DNA of 64,000 nt from Stomoxys calcitrans. Taxonomy: Eukaryota; Arthropoda; Insecta; Diptera; Muscidae. Below are positions 1-11,000 of the stretch, in pieces. Under the pieces are notes generated by a model, which searched no databases, was not told where the DNA came from, and worked only from the letters and a program-made list of their open reading frames with translations. The position numbers were made by a program, and so were the translations under genes. The DNA lies in assembly GCF_963082655.1 (NCBI RefSeq), contig NC_081556.1, positions 4,385,765-4,449,764 of the forward strand, read 5' to 3'. Each line of letters starts with the position of its first letter. The first letter of the stretch is position 1.

Positions 1-1439
1 CAAGCACGTACAACTGGTTTAAGTTGCCAAAAACTTTTGCCTGACTACAACAAAGAGACATCCTGCACTTCGTTGCTCAGCTGCTACTACACGGCGTTGT
101 TTTTGCATTTGGTTTGGCAGGAAAAAGAGTCTTTTGAAATATTGTCACGCATTTCTCACATTTCACACAAATAATTACACAGCACTAACGACTTGAGGTT
201 GCAACGAAAAATTAAGATGAATATCCCCCTTACATCCTACTACTTGTAAAAAAGGGGTGGCAAAAATCAGGCACCACTAGAAACAAGCAAAGATCCATTG
301 AAAGGATTAAAATTCGGGCAAATGCATTTATCTTCGAAATAAAAAGGCACTAAGCCACCGGCAATGTAGATAAAGCCAAACAACAAAAATAAGCAAACAA
401 AAATTCTCCCACAAAAAAAGGAAAATCCAATACAAAGACGAAACAAATTTTCTTCAGCTTTTGTTTTACAAGATTTATGAGCTCTAGCCGCAGCTTGTTT
501 GAATAAAAACCAAGAAAATTGAGAAGATGAAGCCACAGAAAAAGTATGCAGCCTTTTTCTGTTGGTTCCCCCCAAAAAAAAAGAAGAAACGATTGCAAAT
601 AAAACCAAGGAAAAAATTGTTTAGTGAAGAGAATTTCATTAAATGAACAAAAAACTAAAATGCGGGCTTCCCAGAGGTTGGTAAGCAAGAAATGCTGTTG
701 CAGCGAAAATTGACTAAGATATGGGATTGCTTGCGCCCTTTGTCACACCCACCATCTTTCAGCACCAGCCACAGCCAACCGCTAAGCAAATAGCAACATT
801 TTTTAGTTGTCTTGCCAAACTAAAAAGTTTCCTACTTCAGCTGTTTTCATCCTCCCTTCTCGCTCTCTCTCTCTCTCTCACCTCCATGCTGGTGTGTACA
901 CAAGAAATGTGATGAAATCTAAGGGCTGATGCCTTTGCCTTTTCTTCACTCTCCAGCAAAGAAAAGTTGTACTCTTTTGTTGCCTTGAACAAAAACAAGT
1001 TTTGAGCTATTCTTGTGGGAGGTTTAAAGTGTTTTCAAAATAGAAACTTCTATGCTTCACAATGTTGTGAATAGGTGCATAAATGAAGGGTAACAATATT
1101 AGCGAAATTTTCAACCGCCTTTGAGAGCAGAGATGCCAACAAAGTTCATTGGAAAGCTTCAACTTGAAGAGCAGGTGCCAGTTTAAATTTCACCTTGATT
1201 GTTGCAAGTGGGATTCCTACAAGGAAGGAAGTTTTAGCTAAATAGTTCAGGTAAGAAATATAAATTTTTTAAAGATTACAGGGAAAGAAAAAATGTTTAG
1301 ATAGAATATCTGAAAAAATTTAAAGTTTAAGTATATTTTGTATGAAAAATATATTTTTCGGTTTTATAATATATAATAAATAATTTTTTTTAAGAAAAAA
1401 CCGATTTTGATATGTAAAATGCTTGAAGAATCTGTAAAT
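1..1439. other. Unique AT-rich DNA, no gene seen
   Basis: No open frame here has codon structure or domains I recognise; the short frames between 267 and 912 are low-complexity and hydrophobic in several frames at once, which is what AT-rich intronic DNA gives by chance. A short CT run lies at 863-879. I see no repeat family in this stretch. Confidence 0.6.
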
Positions 1440-2090
1440 AGTTAGTCTTTCTATGAAATATTAATTTTTCAATGAAAAATTAATTTTTCTATGAAAAATT
1501 CATATTTTTATGAAAAATTAATTTTTCTATAAAAAAATTCATTTTTCTATGAAAAACTAATTTTCTATGAAAAAATTCATTTTTTTATGAAAAATTAATT
1601 TTTCTATGCAAAAATGATTTTTCTATGAAAAACTAATTTTTCTATAAAATAATCCTTTATATATGAAAAATTAATTTTTCTATGAAAAATTAATTTTTCT
1701 ATGAAAAATTCATTTCTATGAAAAATTCATTTCTATGAAAATTTCATTTTTCTATGAAAAATTCATTTTTCTATGAAAAATTAATTTTTCTATGAAAAAT
1801 TAATTTTTCTATGAAAAAATTAATTTTTCTATGAAAAAATTCATTTTTCTATGAAAAAATTCATTTTTCTATGAAAAAATTCATTTTTCTATGAAAAATT
1901 CTTTTTTCTATGAAAAAATTCATTTTTCTATGAAAAATTTCATTTTTCTATGAAAAATTTCAATTTTCTATAAAAAATTTCATTTTTCTATGAACCATTT
2001 TTTTTTTCTAAAACAGTTTCTTTGAAAATTAATTTTCCTATGAAAAAATTTATATTTTTATGAAAAATTCATTGTTTTGTTCAATTTTTC
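1440..2090. repeat. Minisatellite, about 19-bp palindromic unit
   Basis: Degenerate tandem array of units close to AATTTTTCTATGAAAAATT. Each unit is a near-perfect inverted repeat, arms AATTTTTC and GAAAAATT around TAT, so single units can fold into small hairpins. Unit length drifts between about 17 and 21 bp through gain or loss of A or T. The middle (about 1680-1960) is the most homogeneous part and the edges decay. No coding potential. Confidence 0.9.
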
Positions 2091-2840
2091 CTTTCATCTA
2101 CAAAGTAACATTGGCTTGCTGTTTAAATCCCCACCCTCACCCCATAGAATGTGCTTTCTAAGGTAGCTTAAAACTTTGTCTTTGCTAGCCAACAAAAGAT
2201 TTCATTGTTATAGCATTTCCTTAATTGTTCCATTGTGTTTCACTTGTTGAATATCTACCACTCAGACGAGTTGTGAGATTCCAGACAATTTTATTGTGAC
2301 AATTTCCATTCAAAATTTCCATTCTTTTCACTCAAGCAAAGAATTGTTATTTGAATTTCATTAAAAATTCCAACAGCGTTTGCTTGATAATCTCGAAGCT
2401 AATCTTAATTGCATTTTATGGCATTAGTAACTGTTTTCGTTTCCTTTTTCGCCTCATGATGAGAAAATAAGCAGATTTAAAGACTTTTCAAAGAGAAGCA
2501 GTTAAATGGCATTTTTCATTAACTGAAATAAACGGTAAATCTTTATTTGTACAGCACAAAACACAAATATGGAATAATTTAATATCAGTTTGGGGAAAAT
2601 AGAGACATTTAATTTAATAATTGAAATAACTTCACAAAAAAAAAAAAAATAAAAAAATAAAAAATAAAATTTAAAATTTTAAGTAATATTTGGAATAGCG
2701 GAATGCGAATTTATAACTGCGGAATGCTTGAAATTTTTCGAAATTCGAAAAAATTAAGAAATTACAGCGTTTTAGGCATTGAAGCAGCATTTTAGGCGTC
2801 GACTTTGAGTTTTTTCGCCCCACGAATTTGTTTTTTACTA
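2091..2840. other. Unique AT-rich DNA
   Basis: Nothing recognisable apart from an A-rich run at 2636-2668. The right end runs into LINE-derived sequence at about 2840. Confidence 0.5.
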
Positions 2841-3319
2841 TGTTTTTCATAGAATACTTTGCGGTATTGCTTCATCCTGCAACTCCGCGGAAAGAGATTT
2901 TCCTCACAATGGTGTCCTCAGAGTTTTGAAGTTCACAAAGCTATGGATGTTACAGCAACTTCCAACGTCTCATCATCTTCCCCGCACGCCCTACACATGC
3001 TAGCTCTTGCCACATTAATTTTACATAAGCGAGCTTTAAGTTTTATGTGTCCCGTTATATTTTCTTATCGACCGTTACGCTGTTCCACAGGGTTGCATGC
3101 AAATTCATCGCCCACGCCCTTAACTCGGACCCGAAAGGCTTAGGGTTAACCAAGTTTATAGACGGCAGTCCTCTGGCCTTCACCGCCAAATCGTCTACCC
3201 TTTCATTCCTCCTTACTCCGTTATGGCCCGGCACCCAAACGATGCGGATTTTGCCAACCTCAGAGAAGGCGTTAATCTCTTTCTTACACTGCACAATTGT
3301 TCGTGACCTTACCATCAAG
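2841..3319 (-). mobile_element. LINE A relic: RNase H end of a non-LTR retrotransposon
   Basis: On the minus strand an open stretch of about 90 codons (3055-3327) reads as the C-terminal half of a retrotransposon RNase H domain, with KIRIVWVPGHNGVRRNERVD as the hallmark (the VWVPGH motif followed by N-E-x-x-D). Downstream (2900-3040) comes the cysteine-containing tail common to LINEs with RNase H, reading MCRACGEDDETLE. The same sequence recurs at 42.5-43.5 kb and its neighbouring domain at 33.5-34.2 kb, so this is a dispersed family. The reverse transcriptase is missing and the frame is interrupted. It is a dead 3' fragment; the clade (I/LOA-like) is my inference. Confidence 0.85.
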
Positions 3320-3602
3320 TATTCCATTAAGAAACAGAAAATACTTCTCTCATATCAAAGAATGCAGTCGTATTCAAGTTTCACCTCTATGATATGGAGC
3401 CTCCTTTCATGTGCCGAATCCGAACGACGTGCCGTTTAGCGATACCAATTGTTTGAGAAGTTTTAACTTGGCTGAACACCTAAAAACTATCGCCAGCATT
3501 CGATTACTACCGATAAAATCTTTTAGGGTATAACGCCGGTTTTTGAACTCAAGCGTTCGACGTCATAAACGGACACGATAACCTGAGCGCCATAGTGACC
3601 TC
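3320..3602 (-). mobile_element. SINE-1 copy (old, diverged)
   Basis: Matches the other SINE-1 copies along its length in the minus orientation. The tail side starts at ATTCCATTAAG (3321) and the tRNA-like head ends near 3602 as GGTCACTATGGCGCTCAGG on the minus strand. Many substitutions, including damage to both internal promoter boxes, make this the most decayed near-full-length copy. It abuts the LINE A relic directly. Confidence 0.75.
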
Positions 3603-3619
3603 CGAACATTGTTTTTTCA

Positions 3620-3785
3620 CTGCTATAGAAAATCTTTATTTTAGGAATAGAAATCTTGTCAAAACTTTATTTCTACAAAAAATTTTGAATAAAAATTTGG
3701 TAACATATTTTTTGTCACAAAATTTTATTTCATAGAAAATGTTATCAAAATTTTTTTTTCTACCGGAAAATTTGTCAACATTTTT
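3620..3785. repeat. Degenerate AT-rich tandem repeat
   Basis: Imperfect units of the type TTTCTATAGAAAATTTTGTC, about 30-40 bp each, four or so visible. It sits against the terminus of the next element and may belong to it. Confidence 0.5.
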
Positions 3786-5310
3786 ATACCCACAACCGAA
3801 GGATGGGGTATATTCATTTTGTCATTCCGTTTGCAACACATCGAAATATCCATTTCCGACCCTATAAAGTTTAAATATTCTTCATCAGTGTAAAAATCTA
3901 AGACGATCTAGCCATGTCCGTCCGTCTGTCTGTTGAAATCACGATACAGTCTGTAAAAATAGAGATATTGAGTTGAAACTTTGCACAGATTATTTTTTTG
4001 TCCATAAGCAGGTTCGAATATGGGCTAAATCGGACTATATCTTGATATAGCCCCCATAAAGACCGATCCGCCGATTTAGGGTCTTAGGCCCACATTTATT
4101 ATCCGATTTAGCTGAAATTTGGGACAGTGAGTTGTGTAAGGCCCTTCGACATCCTTGATCAATTTGGCCCAGATCGGTCCAAATTTAGATATATAGACCG
4201 ATCCGCCGATTTAGGGTCATTGGCCCATAAAAGCAACATTTATTATCCGATGTCGTTGAAATTTGGGACAGTGAGTCGTGTTAAGACTTTCGACATCATT
4301 CTTCAATTTGGCCCAGATCGGTCCAGATTTGGATATAGCTGCCATATAGACCGATCTCTCGATTTAACTTTTTGGGGCCATAAAAGGCGCATTTATTGTC
4401 CGATTTCGCCGAAATTTGGGACAGTGAGTTGTATTAGGCTCTTCAAAATCCCTCTGCAACTTGGACCAATATATTTGTTGATATATTTAATTGGATATTA
4501 TTTTAGGTTTTTATACCTTCCACCATAGGATGTCTGTCGAAAGCACGCTAACTTTCGAAGGAGATAAGCTAGCCGCTTGAAATTTACCACAAATACTTTT
4601 TATTAGTGAAGGTCGGTTGGGATTGTAAATGGGCCAAATTATACAGCTGCCATATAAACCGATCTTGGGTCTTGATTTCTAGAGTCTCTATCCGATTTGG
4701 CTGTAATTTAGCACGTGGTGTTTTGGTATCACTTCCAATAACTGTGCTAAGTATGGCGCAAATCGGTACATAACCTGATATAGCTGCCATATAAACCGAT
4801 CTTGGATCTTGACTTCTTGAGCCTCTAGAGGGCGCAATTCTCATCCGATTTGGCTTAAATTTTGCACCTGGTGTTTTGGTACCACTTGCACCAACTGTAC
4901 TAAGTATGATTCAAATCGTTTCATAACTATGTATAGCTGCCATATAAACCGATCTGGGGTCTTAACTTCTTAAGCCTCTAGAGGGCGCAATTCCTATCCG
5001 ATTTAGCTAAAATTTTGCATTTCGTGTTTCGTTATGACTTCCAGCAACTGCGTTAAATATGGTTCAAATCGGTCCATAACCTGATATAGCTGCCATATAA
5101 AACGATCTGAGATTTTGACCTCTTGAGACTCTAGAGGGCATAATTATTATTCGATTTTGCTGAAATTTTGTACAAAGGCTTCTCCCATGACCTTCAACAT
5201 ACGTATTTTATATGGTCTGAAAAGATCTATAGCTTGATACAGGTCCCATAGAAACCGATCTACCGATTTTGCTTCTTGAGCCCCTACAAAGCGTAATTAT
5301 TTTATTTTGT
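3786..5310 (+). mobile_element. DINE-1/Helentron-like non-autonomous element
   Basis: Starts with the family terminus TATACCCACAACCGAAGGAT, followed by CATTCCGTTTGCAACACATC and the core GATCTAGCCATGTCCGTCC (about 3907), which I recognise as shared with Drosophila INE-1/DINE-1. The inside is tandem repeats of two kinds: units of about 135-150 bp with CGATTTAGGGTC and TTTGGGACAGTGAG (4010-4480), then units of about 155 bp with CTGCCATATAAACCGATCT and TCTAGAGGGCGCAATTC (4610-5290). A second terminus-like motif at 4515 suggests two elements joined. No protein-coding capacity; in-frame reads recur only because the units repeat. The Helitron assignment rests on similarity from memory. Confidence 0.65.
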
Positions 5311-7350
5311 TTTATTTTTTTTTTCCTCTCCCACTCCATGTCATGTACTTCGGATGCTGTTCTTTCGCAAATACTTGTTATAATATTCTTTTGATAACTG
5401 AGCAAAGGGTGCACTTGGTGTACTCATTTTGTTGTTTAATGTGTCGACAATTCGCCTTTACATTCACAAAACGATGAAGAACAATGGTGCATTTCATTTT
5501 CATATACGTAAATGTGAATGTGTAAAATATGAACGGAAAGTCGGGAAAAAAACCAAAGCCAAAACTCGGCTGGTGAACAAGGACATACGTGTGTTGGTCA
5601 TATACACTTGTGTTCACATGTGTATTTTGGTTAAAGCACACAGAGTTCCACAACGAAGTAATCCCTCTCTGTCTCTCTCTCTCTCTATCTCTGCCTCATA
5701 CATTTTATGAAGACCAAATGCAAACTGAGTAAGCAAATAATGGGAGTAAAATAAAAATTTTGTAACTGTAACAAACTCTGTTTATTCATCTCTTACAGTG
5801 TTGCGTTGACTACGTTGAGTGAGAAAGAGAGGGAGGCAAGGGAGCTATTGAAGACCATATTGGCAAGTGTTCACTTAGTTTAACTACAACAATAACAACA
5901 ACACATACACTTCAATGTGTAGTGTAGTCTTTGAGCGGTGATGTGCTCTGGCTTATGGGTGGGTTTGCATACCAATGTGCCTTGATTTTGCCAGTCCATA
6001 AATATCAATAAACAATGTCCGTATGAACTATGAAACATTGTTCTTCATTGAAACGAGATTAAATTTTCCAAGAAAATCCGTCTCTTTCTCTTCCGCATGG
6101 ACTGTGATATTTTTAGCCCACAAGGAAACCTGCTACATGTCCATCACGCATATTTAAGTGTGTCAATCAGGAACGAACCCAAAAATGAATGAATGACACT
6201 ATGGAAAAACAAGCCAGGAGACACAATTTGATGAATTGCAAAAATCAAACTCTGGAGATATGTAATTTTCAACAAGTCAGAAGCTTAGTGTACTCACAAA
6301 AAAAAAACTAAAAGACAGCCCAAAGAGAAATGAAATATGGTTATGCAAATTTCTTACCTTATAGGGTATTGCAATCATCCATAGCATAAAATTGATGGGC
6401 ACATATGAACTCAAACTGGGAATACTCACATACATATGTATGTACGAATATGTAATATGTTCACGAAGGTCTGTGATATCTATGATTGCTATCTTATATT
6501 GTCAATTTATGTAAAAAGATTTTCTGTCCAACTTACAAAATAGACAGAGGCAATCTTTTGATACAGAGGTTTTTTTTTATAAAGGTTGAAGGGAAAATAT
6601 ATTTAGTATGAGTTAATACATAAAAATGGGTATATTTAAATCAATGATTGTATTGATACCAAAAATTTTATTAAAAAAGGGTACCCCCGAAAATGTCGTT
6701 GAGTTAATCTATCTAGCAAATCGCATCAATCACTTGTTATTGGATTAACTGATAAAGGTAAATATTTTCAAATAATGAAGCATACCTGAAGGGATCAAAG
6801 TTAGTGTGCATATATAAAAATCACATATTTTATCCAAATCTGAACATGATTTCGATATTGAAGGATATGTAAGAGGTTCAAAGTTGATGCTCATATTAAA
6901 AAATCAGATTTCAGATTGAATTTCATAAAATCTAGGGGATTTGTATGTAGAATAGTACAACAGGTAAGAATAACCAAACAACTGGCAATGAAGGTGGGAA
7001 TAAAAAATGTTGACGTGATTACTTGTTTTTCAAAATTATTATAAAATGACTTGGATGCTCCAAGCTTACATATTCTTCTTTACTTTCAATCTATTGCGAA
7101 GCATTTGCAAAGAACATAAAAGTTTTTTGTGTTATATAATCTGTATGGAATTCCATAGTTCATAAAGTCTACCTTACGAAAATTCTTTTATCCAAAACAC
7201 TCCATCACAAAGAATGCTCTTATGCATGTGTCGTATAAGTGATCTAATCTTCCACACAGAAATATAAATAATACGCTCCAGTGTACCATAACATTCGCCC
7301 CAAGGCAGAGTGTGAAGAATTGTCATTAAAAACAAAGAGAAAGGCAATAA
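5311..7350. other. Unique AT-rich DNA
   Basis: No gene seen. A CT-rich microsatellite lies at 5664-5691. The frame at 5429-5710 spans it and shows no domain. The remainder is unremarkable AT-rich DNA. Confidence 0.55.
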
Positions 7351-8765
7351 AAACAAGTAAGGACGGGCTTAAATCGGTCATACCGACCTTTTGATAACCC
7401 AAACAAATTTAATATTTACTTAAACTTAAAATGAAGAATTGCGTTCAAACTCCATACATAAAGTGGCAGTCATAGAAGAAACTGCCGTGGAAAATTTTGA
7501 GAAGATCGGTTGATAAGATGCTTGTAAAAACCCCAAAAGTGAAAATCGGGTATTGGGAAAAGTGAACTGAATTGATTCATATGAAACTGACCAGAGGTCT
7601 AAAGAGTCATAAGAAAAAGAACTATTGCACAGTACAATGGAATATAAAAAAAACAAACAAATTATAAGAAAAAAAGACATATCTCAATAGTTTTTTGCAG
7701 ATAAAAGTGTCCTTAAAAAACCAAAAGTAAATGCTAACCGAAATTTTTCACAAAAACCCATTTTGGGCACAGACAGTTTCCAACTTGGCATTTTTGAGTC
7801 AATTTGCTGTGAAAGCTACAAATATTGCTAGGTACAAAATAATGTGTGCGTGGGTTTAGAAGACATATGGTGCCAAAGATGGGCTAAGAATGATCCAAAT
7901 TGGTTTATAACCTGATATAGATGCCATATCAAAACGAACTCGAACTTGACTTGAACCTCTAGAGGCGTACATATTATCCGATTTGGCTGAAATTTTGCGT
8001 GAAGTATTTTGCATTGACTTTCAACAACTGTGCCGATTATGGTCTAAATCGGTTCATATCCAGATATAGCTGCCTTATAAACCGATGGCGAATATTGACT
8101 TCTTGAGCCTTTAAAGAGTGCAACTCTTATCCGATTTGGCTCAAAATTCGAATGAAGTGTTCTGCTCTAACTTCCAATAGATGTGCTAAGAATATTTTAA
8201 ATCGGTTCATAACCTGATATAAATTCGAATGCCATATTATTAACCGAACTTGGACCTTGACTTCTTGAACCTCTAGAGGGCGCACATTTATCCGATTTGG
8301 CTAAAATTTTGTGTGATGTATTTTGCTTTGACTTTCAACAACTGTGCCGATTATGGTCTAAATCGGTGCATAACCTGACATAGCTGTCATACAAACCGAT
8401 CTCGGATCTTGATTTCTTGAGCTTCTAGAGAGCACAATTCTTATCCGATTTGCCTGAAATTTTGCATAAAATGTTCTGTTCTGGCAATAGCTGTGCCAAC
8501 AATAATTCAAATCGGTTCATAACCTGATATTGCTGCCTTATAAACCGATGGCGGATATTGACTACTTGAGCCTTAAGAGACCGCAATTCATATCTTGACT
8601 TTTTGAGCCTCTAGAAGGCGCAATTACCACCCGATTTGGCTGAAACTTTGCACATAAATTGGTGTTATTGTATATTCGATATAGGTTTTAACCTGATGTA
8701 TCTCCCATATAAGCCTAGTACCCGATTTGACTTCTTGAGCCCCTAGGGGGTGCAATTTTTTTTAA
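7351..8765. mobile_element. DINE-like element, diverged
   Basis: The left edge carries the family end motif AAACAAGTAAGGACGGGCTT (7351), then an atypical 500-bp stretch with no repeat signature. From 7870 to 8765 there are repeats of about 150-180 bp of the TCTAGAGGGCGCA / CCGATTTGGCTGAAATTTTG type. The opposite terminus is missing; a SINE follows directly. Rearranged relative to better copies at 27.6 and 48.6 kb. Confidence 0.6.
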
Positions 8766-8780
8766 TCACATATAAAAAAA

Positions 8781-9086
8781 AACTTGCCCATAAACATTCC
8801 ACAAAGGAACTGGGGCAAACTTCTCACAAATGAGTGAGTGCTGTCCGATTCAATTTTAAGCTCCATGATAAGGGACCTCCTTTTTATAGCCAAGTCCAAA
8901 CGGTGTGCCGCAGAGCGATACCTCTTTGGGGAGAAGTTTTTATACGGCAAAGTACCTCAAAAATGTCGCCAGCATTAGGAGGGGATAACCACCGCTGAAA
9001 ATTTTTCTGATATTCCTGCCAGGATTCCAACCTAGGCGTTCAGCGTTAAAGGCGAACATGCTAACCACTGCGCTACGGTGGCCTCC
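8781..9086 (-). mobile_element. SINE-1 copy
   Basis: About 305 bp, minus orientation. The head reads GGAGGCCACCGTAGCGCAGT, a tRNA-like start with an A-box-like TAGCGCAGTGG. The B box is mutated here (GGTTGGAATCC rather than GGTTCGAATCC). The body and the 3' end (GGGCAAGTT at 8781-8790) match the other copies. No coding frame. Inserted at the edge of a DINE-like element. Confidence 0.85.
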
Positions 9087-9192
9087 TTTGATCACTTATA
9101 GTAACGTAAAACCAAAAATTTGGTATCCAAATTTCGGATGGGGTACCTAGGAGAGTCGTCCCAAGCCCCAAAACTCTCTAGGAATATATATA

Positions 9193-9428
9193 TTGAGTTG
9201 CCCAAAAAGTAATTGCGGATTTTTTAAAAGAAAGTAAATGCATTTTTAATAAAGCTTAGAATGAACTTTAATCAAATATCCTTTTTTACACTTTTTTTCT
9301 AAACCAAGCTAAAAGTAACATCTGATAACTGACAGAAGAAAGAATGCAATTACAGAGTCACAAGCTGTGAAAAAATTTGTCAATGCCGACTATATGAAAA
9401 ATCCGCAATTACTTTTTGGTCAACCCAA
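9193..9428. mobile_element. Mariner-type MITE, copy 1
   Basis: 236 bp with terminal inverted repeats beginning TTGAGTTGCCCAAAAAGTAA on the left and its inverse on the right, flanked by TA on both sides as expected of Tc1/mariner insertion. The termini resemble those of mellifera-subfamily mariners as I remember them. Inside there is no transposase frame. The site lies in a TA run, so the exact duplication cannot be delimited beyond TA. Nearly identical copies lie at 38985 and 55869. Confidence 0.9.
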
Positions 9429-9439
9429 TATATATATAG

Positions 9440-9711
9440 ACAAATCACGATAATATGGAATAATACTCAAATGAAAGGTATTTAAGAGTTGAAAACGTAT
9501 TTGATACGGGGACCACCAAAACACCCCTAAATCGGACATATTTACCCACCATGACAATATGGGGTTCAAATGAAAGGTATTTGGAAGTAGAACACGAAAT
9601 TGATACCCAAATGAGGGACCATAGAAGACAAATGAAGCTCAAATGAAAGTTCTTTGGAAGTAGATCAAACATTTGATAGACACATTCGGGAAAAAGTGTG
9701 TAAAGCCTCAA
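9440..9711 (-). repeat. DINE internal repeat, CTTTCATTTGAG subtype
   Basis: Repeat units marked by CAAATGAAAGGTATTT and AAATCGGACATATTTACC, a third repeat type that also fills 14.0-14.5 and 55.3-56.2 kb. It runs without a break into the DINE-like sequence on its right, so it probably belongs to that element. Confidence 0.65.
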
Positions 9712-10755
9712 ATCGAGAGATCGATCTATACGGCATCATATCCAAATCTGAACCGATCTGGGCCAAATTGAAGAAAGATGTCGAGTGGCCTAATATTACT
9801 CATTGTCCCAAATTTCAGTAAAATCGGATGATAAATGTGGCTTTTATGGGCCTATGGTCTTAGGCGCCATAAAAGGCGGATCAGTCTATATGACAGCTAT
9901 ATCTAAATCTGAACCGATCTGGGCCAAATTGAAGAAGGATGTCGAAGGGCCCAACACAACCCACTGTCCTAAATTTCGGCAAACTCGGACAATAAATGAG
10001 CCACTTATGGCCACAATACCTTAAATCGAGAGAACGGCCTATATGCCAGCTATATCCAAATCTGAACCGATCTGTGCCATATTGCAGAAGTGCCATATTG
10101 CAGAAGTACATCGACACTGTCCCAAATTTTGGGCAAAATCGGACAATAAATGCGCTTTTTATGGGCGCAAAACCTTAAATCGAGTGATCGGTCTATATGA
10201 CAGTTATATCCAAATCTGGACCGATCTAGGCCAAATTTAAGAAAGATGTCGAGTGGCCTTACATAACTCACTCTCCCAAATTTTAGCAAAATCGGATAAT
10301 AAATGTGGCTTTTATGGGCCTAAGACCCTAAATCGGCGGATCGGTCTATATGGGGGCTATATCTAAATCTGGACCGATCTGGGCCAAATTGAAGCAGGAT
10401 GGCGAAGGGCCTAACACAACTCATTGTTCCAAATATAACCAAAATCGGATGATAAATGTGGCTTTTATGGGCCTTAGATCCTAAATCGGCGGATCGGTCT
10501 ATATGGGGGCTATATCAAGATATAGTCCGATATAGCCTATCTTCGAACTTAAACTGCTTATGGACAAAAAAAGAATCTGGGCAAAGTTTCAGATTTTAAC
10601 AGACAGACGGACGGACGGACATTGCTAGATCGTCTTAGATTTTTACGCTGATCAAGAATATGTACACTTTATACATATTCGGAAACGGATATTTCGATAT
10701 GTTGCAAACGGAATGACAAAATGAATATACCTCCATCCTTAGGTGGTGGGTATAA
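9712..10755 (-). mobile_element. DINE-1-like element
   Basis: Minus orientation. Filled with units of about 135-155 bp carrying GGGCCAAATTGAAGAAGGAT and CGGATAATAAATGTGGC, then the core as GACGGACATTGCTAGATCG (10610) and the end motif CCATCCTTAGGTGGTGGGTA (10734). The unit type is the inverse of that at 4010-4480. No coding capacity. Confidence 0.7.
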
Positions 10756-10797
10756 TAAGAATAACACGGTGTTTTTATTAGCAACTAATCGCAGTCG

Positions 10798-11000
10798 TGC
10801 GGAGTAGTCCGAAGTCGAGCTTTTTTGGCCGGAGTTAAAGTCGGAGTCGGACTATTGAGCTGGAGTCGGAGTTTGGTTTGGAGTTTAGCATGCTTGCACC
10901 GACTCCAAACCACTCTCCGACTCCGGCCTAACACTCCGACTCCGACTTAGACTCCAACCCTGGGTCGGAGTCGAGTGTTAGGATCCACAGCCCTGATTGC
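10798..11000. repeat. GGAGTC-rich inverted-repeat patch
   Basis: Dense GGAGTC and GGAGTCGGAGT motifs on the plus strand (10801-10886) face GACTCCGACTCC motifs (10901-10955), with a further GTCGGAGTCGAGTGTTAG at 10964 that pairs with CTAACACTCCGACTCC at 10928. Markedly more GC-rich than its surroundings. Possibly the remnant of a foldback or simple-repeat element. Confidence 0.7.

Noticed and set aside
2859..3439. Plus-strand frames over the LINE A relic and SINE
   Set aside because: They are antisense to the recognisable RNase H reading and have no domain.
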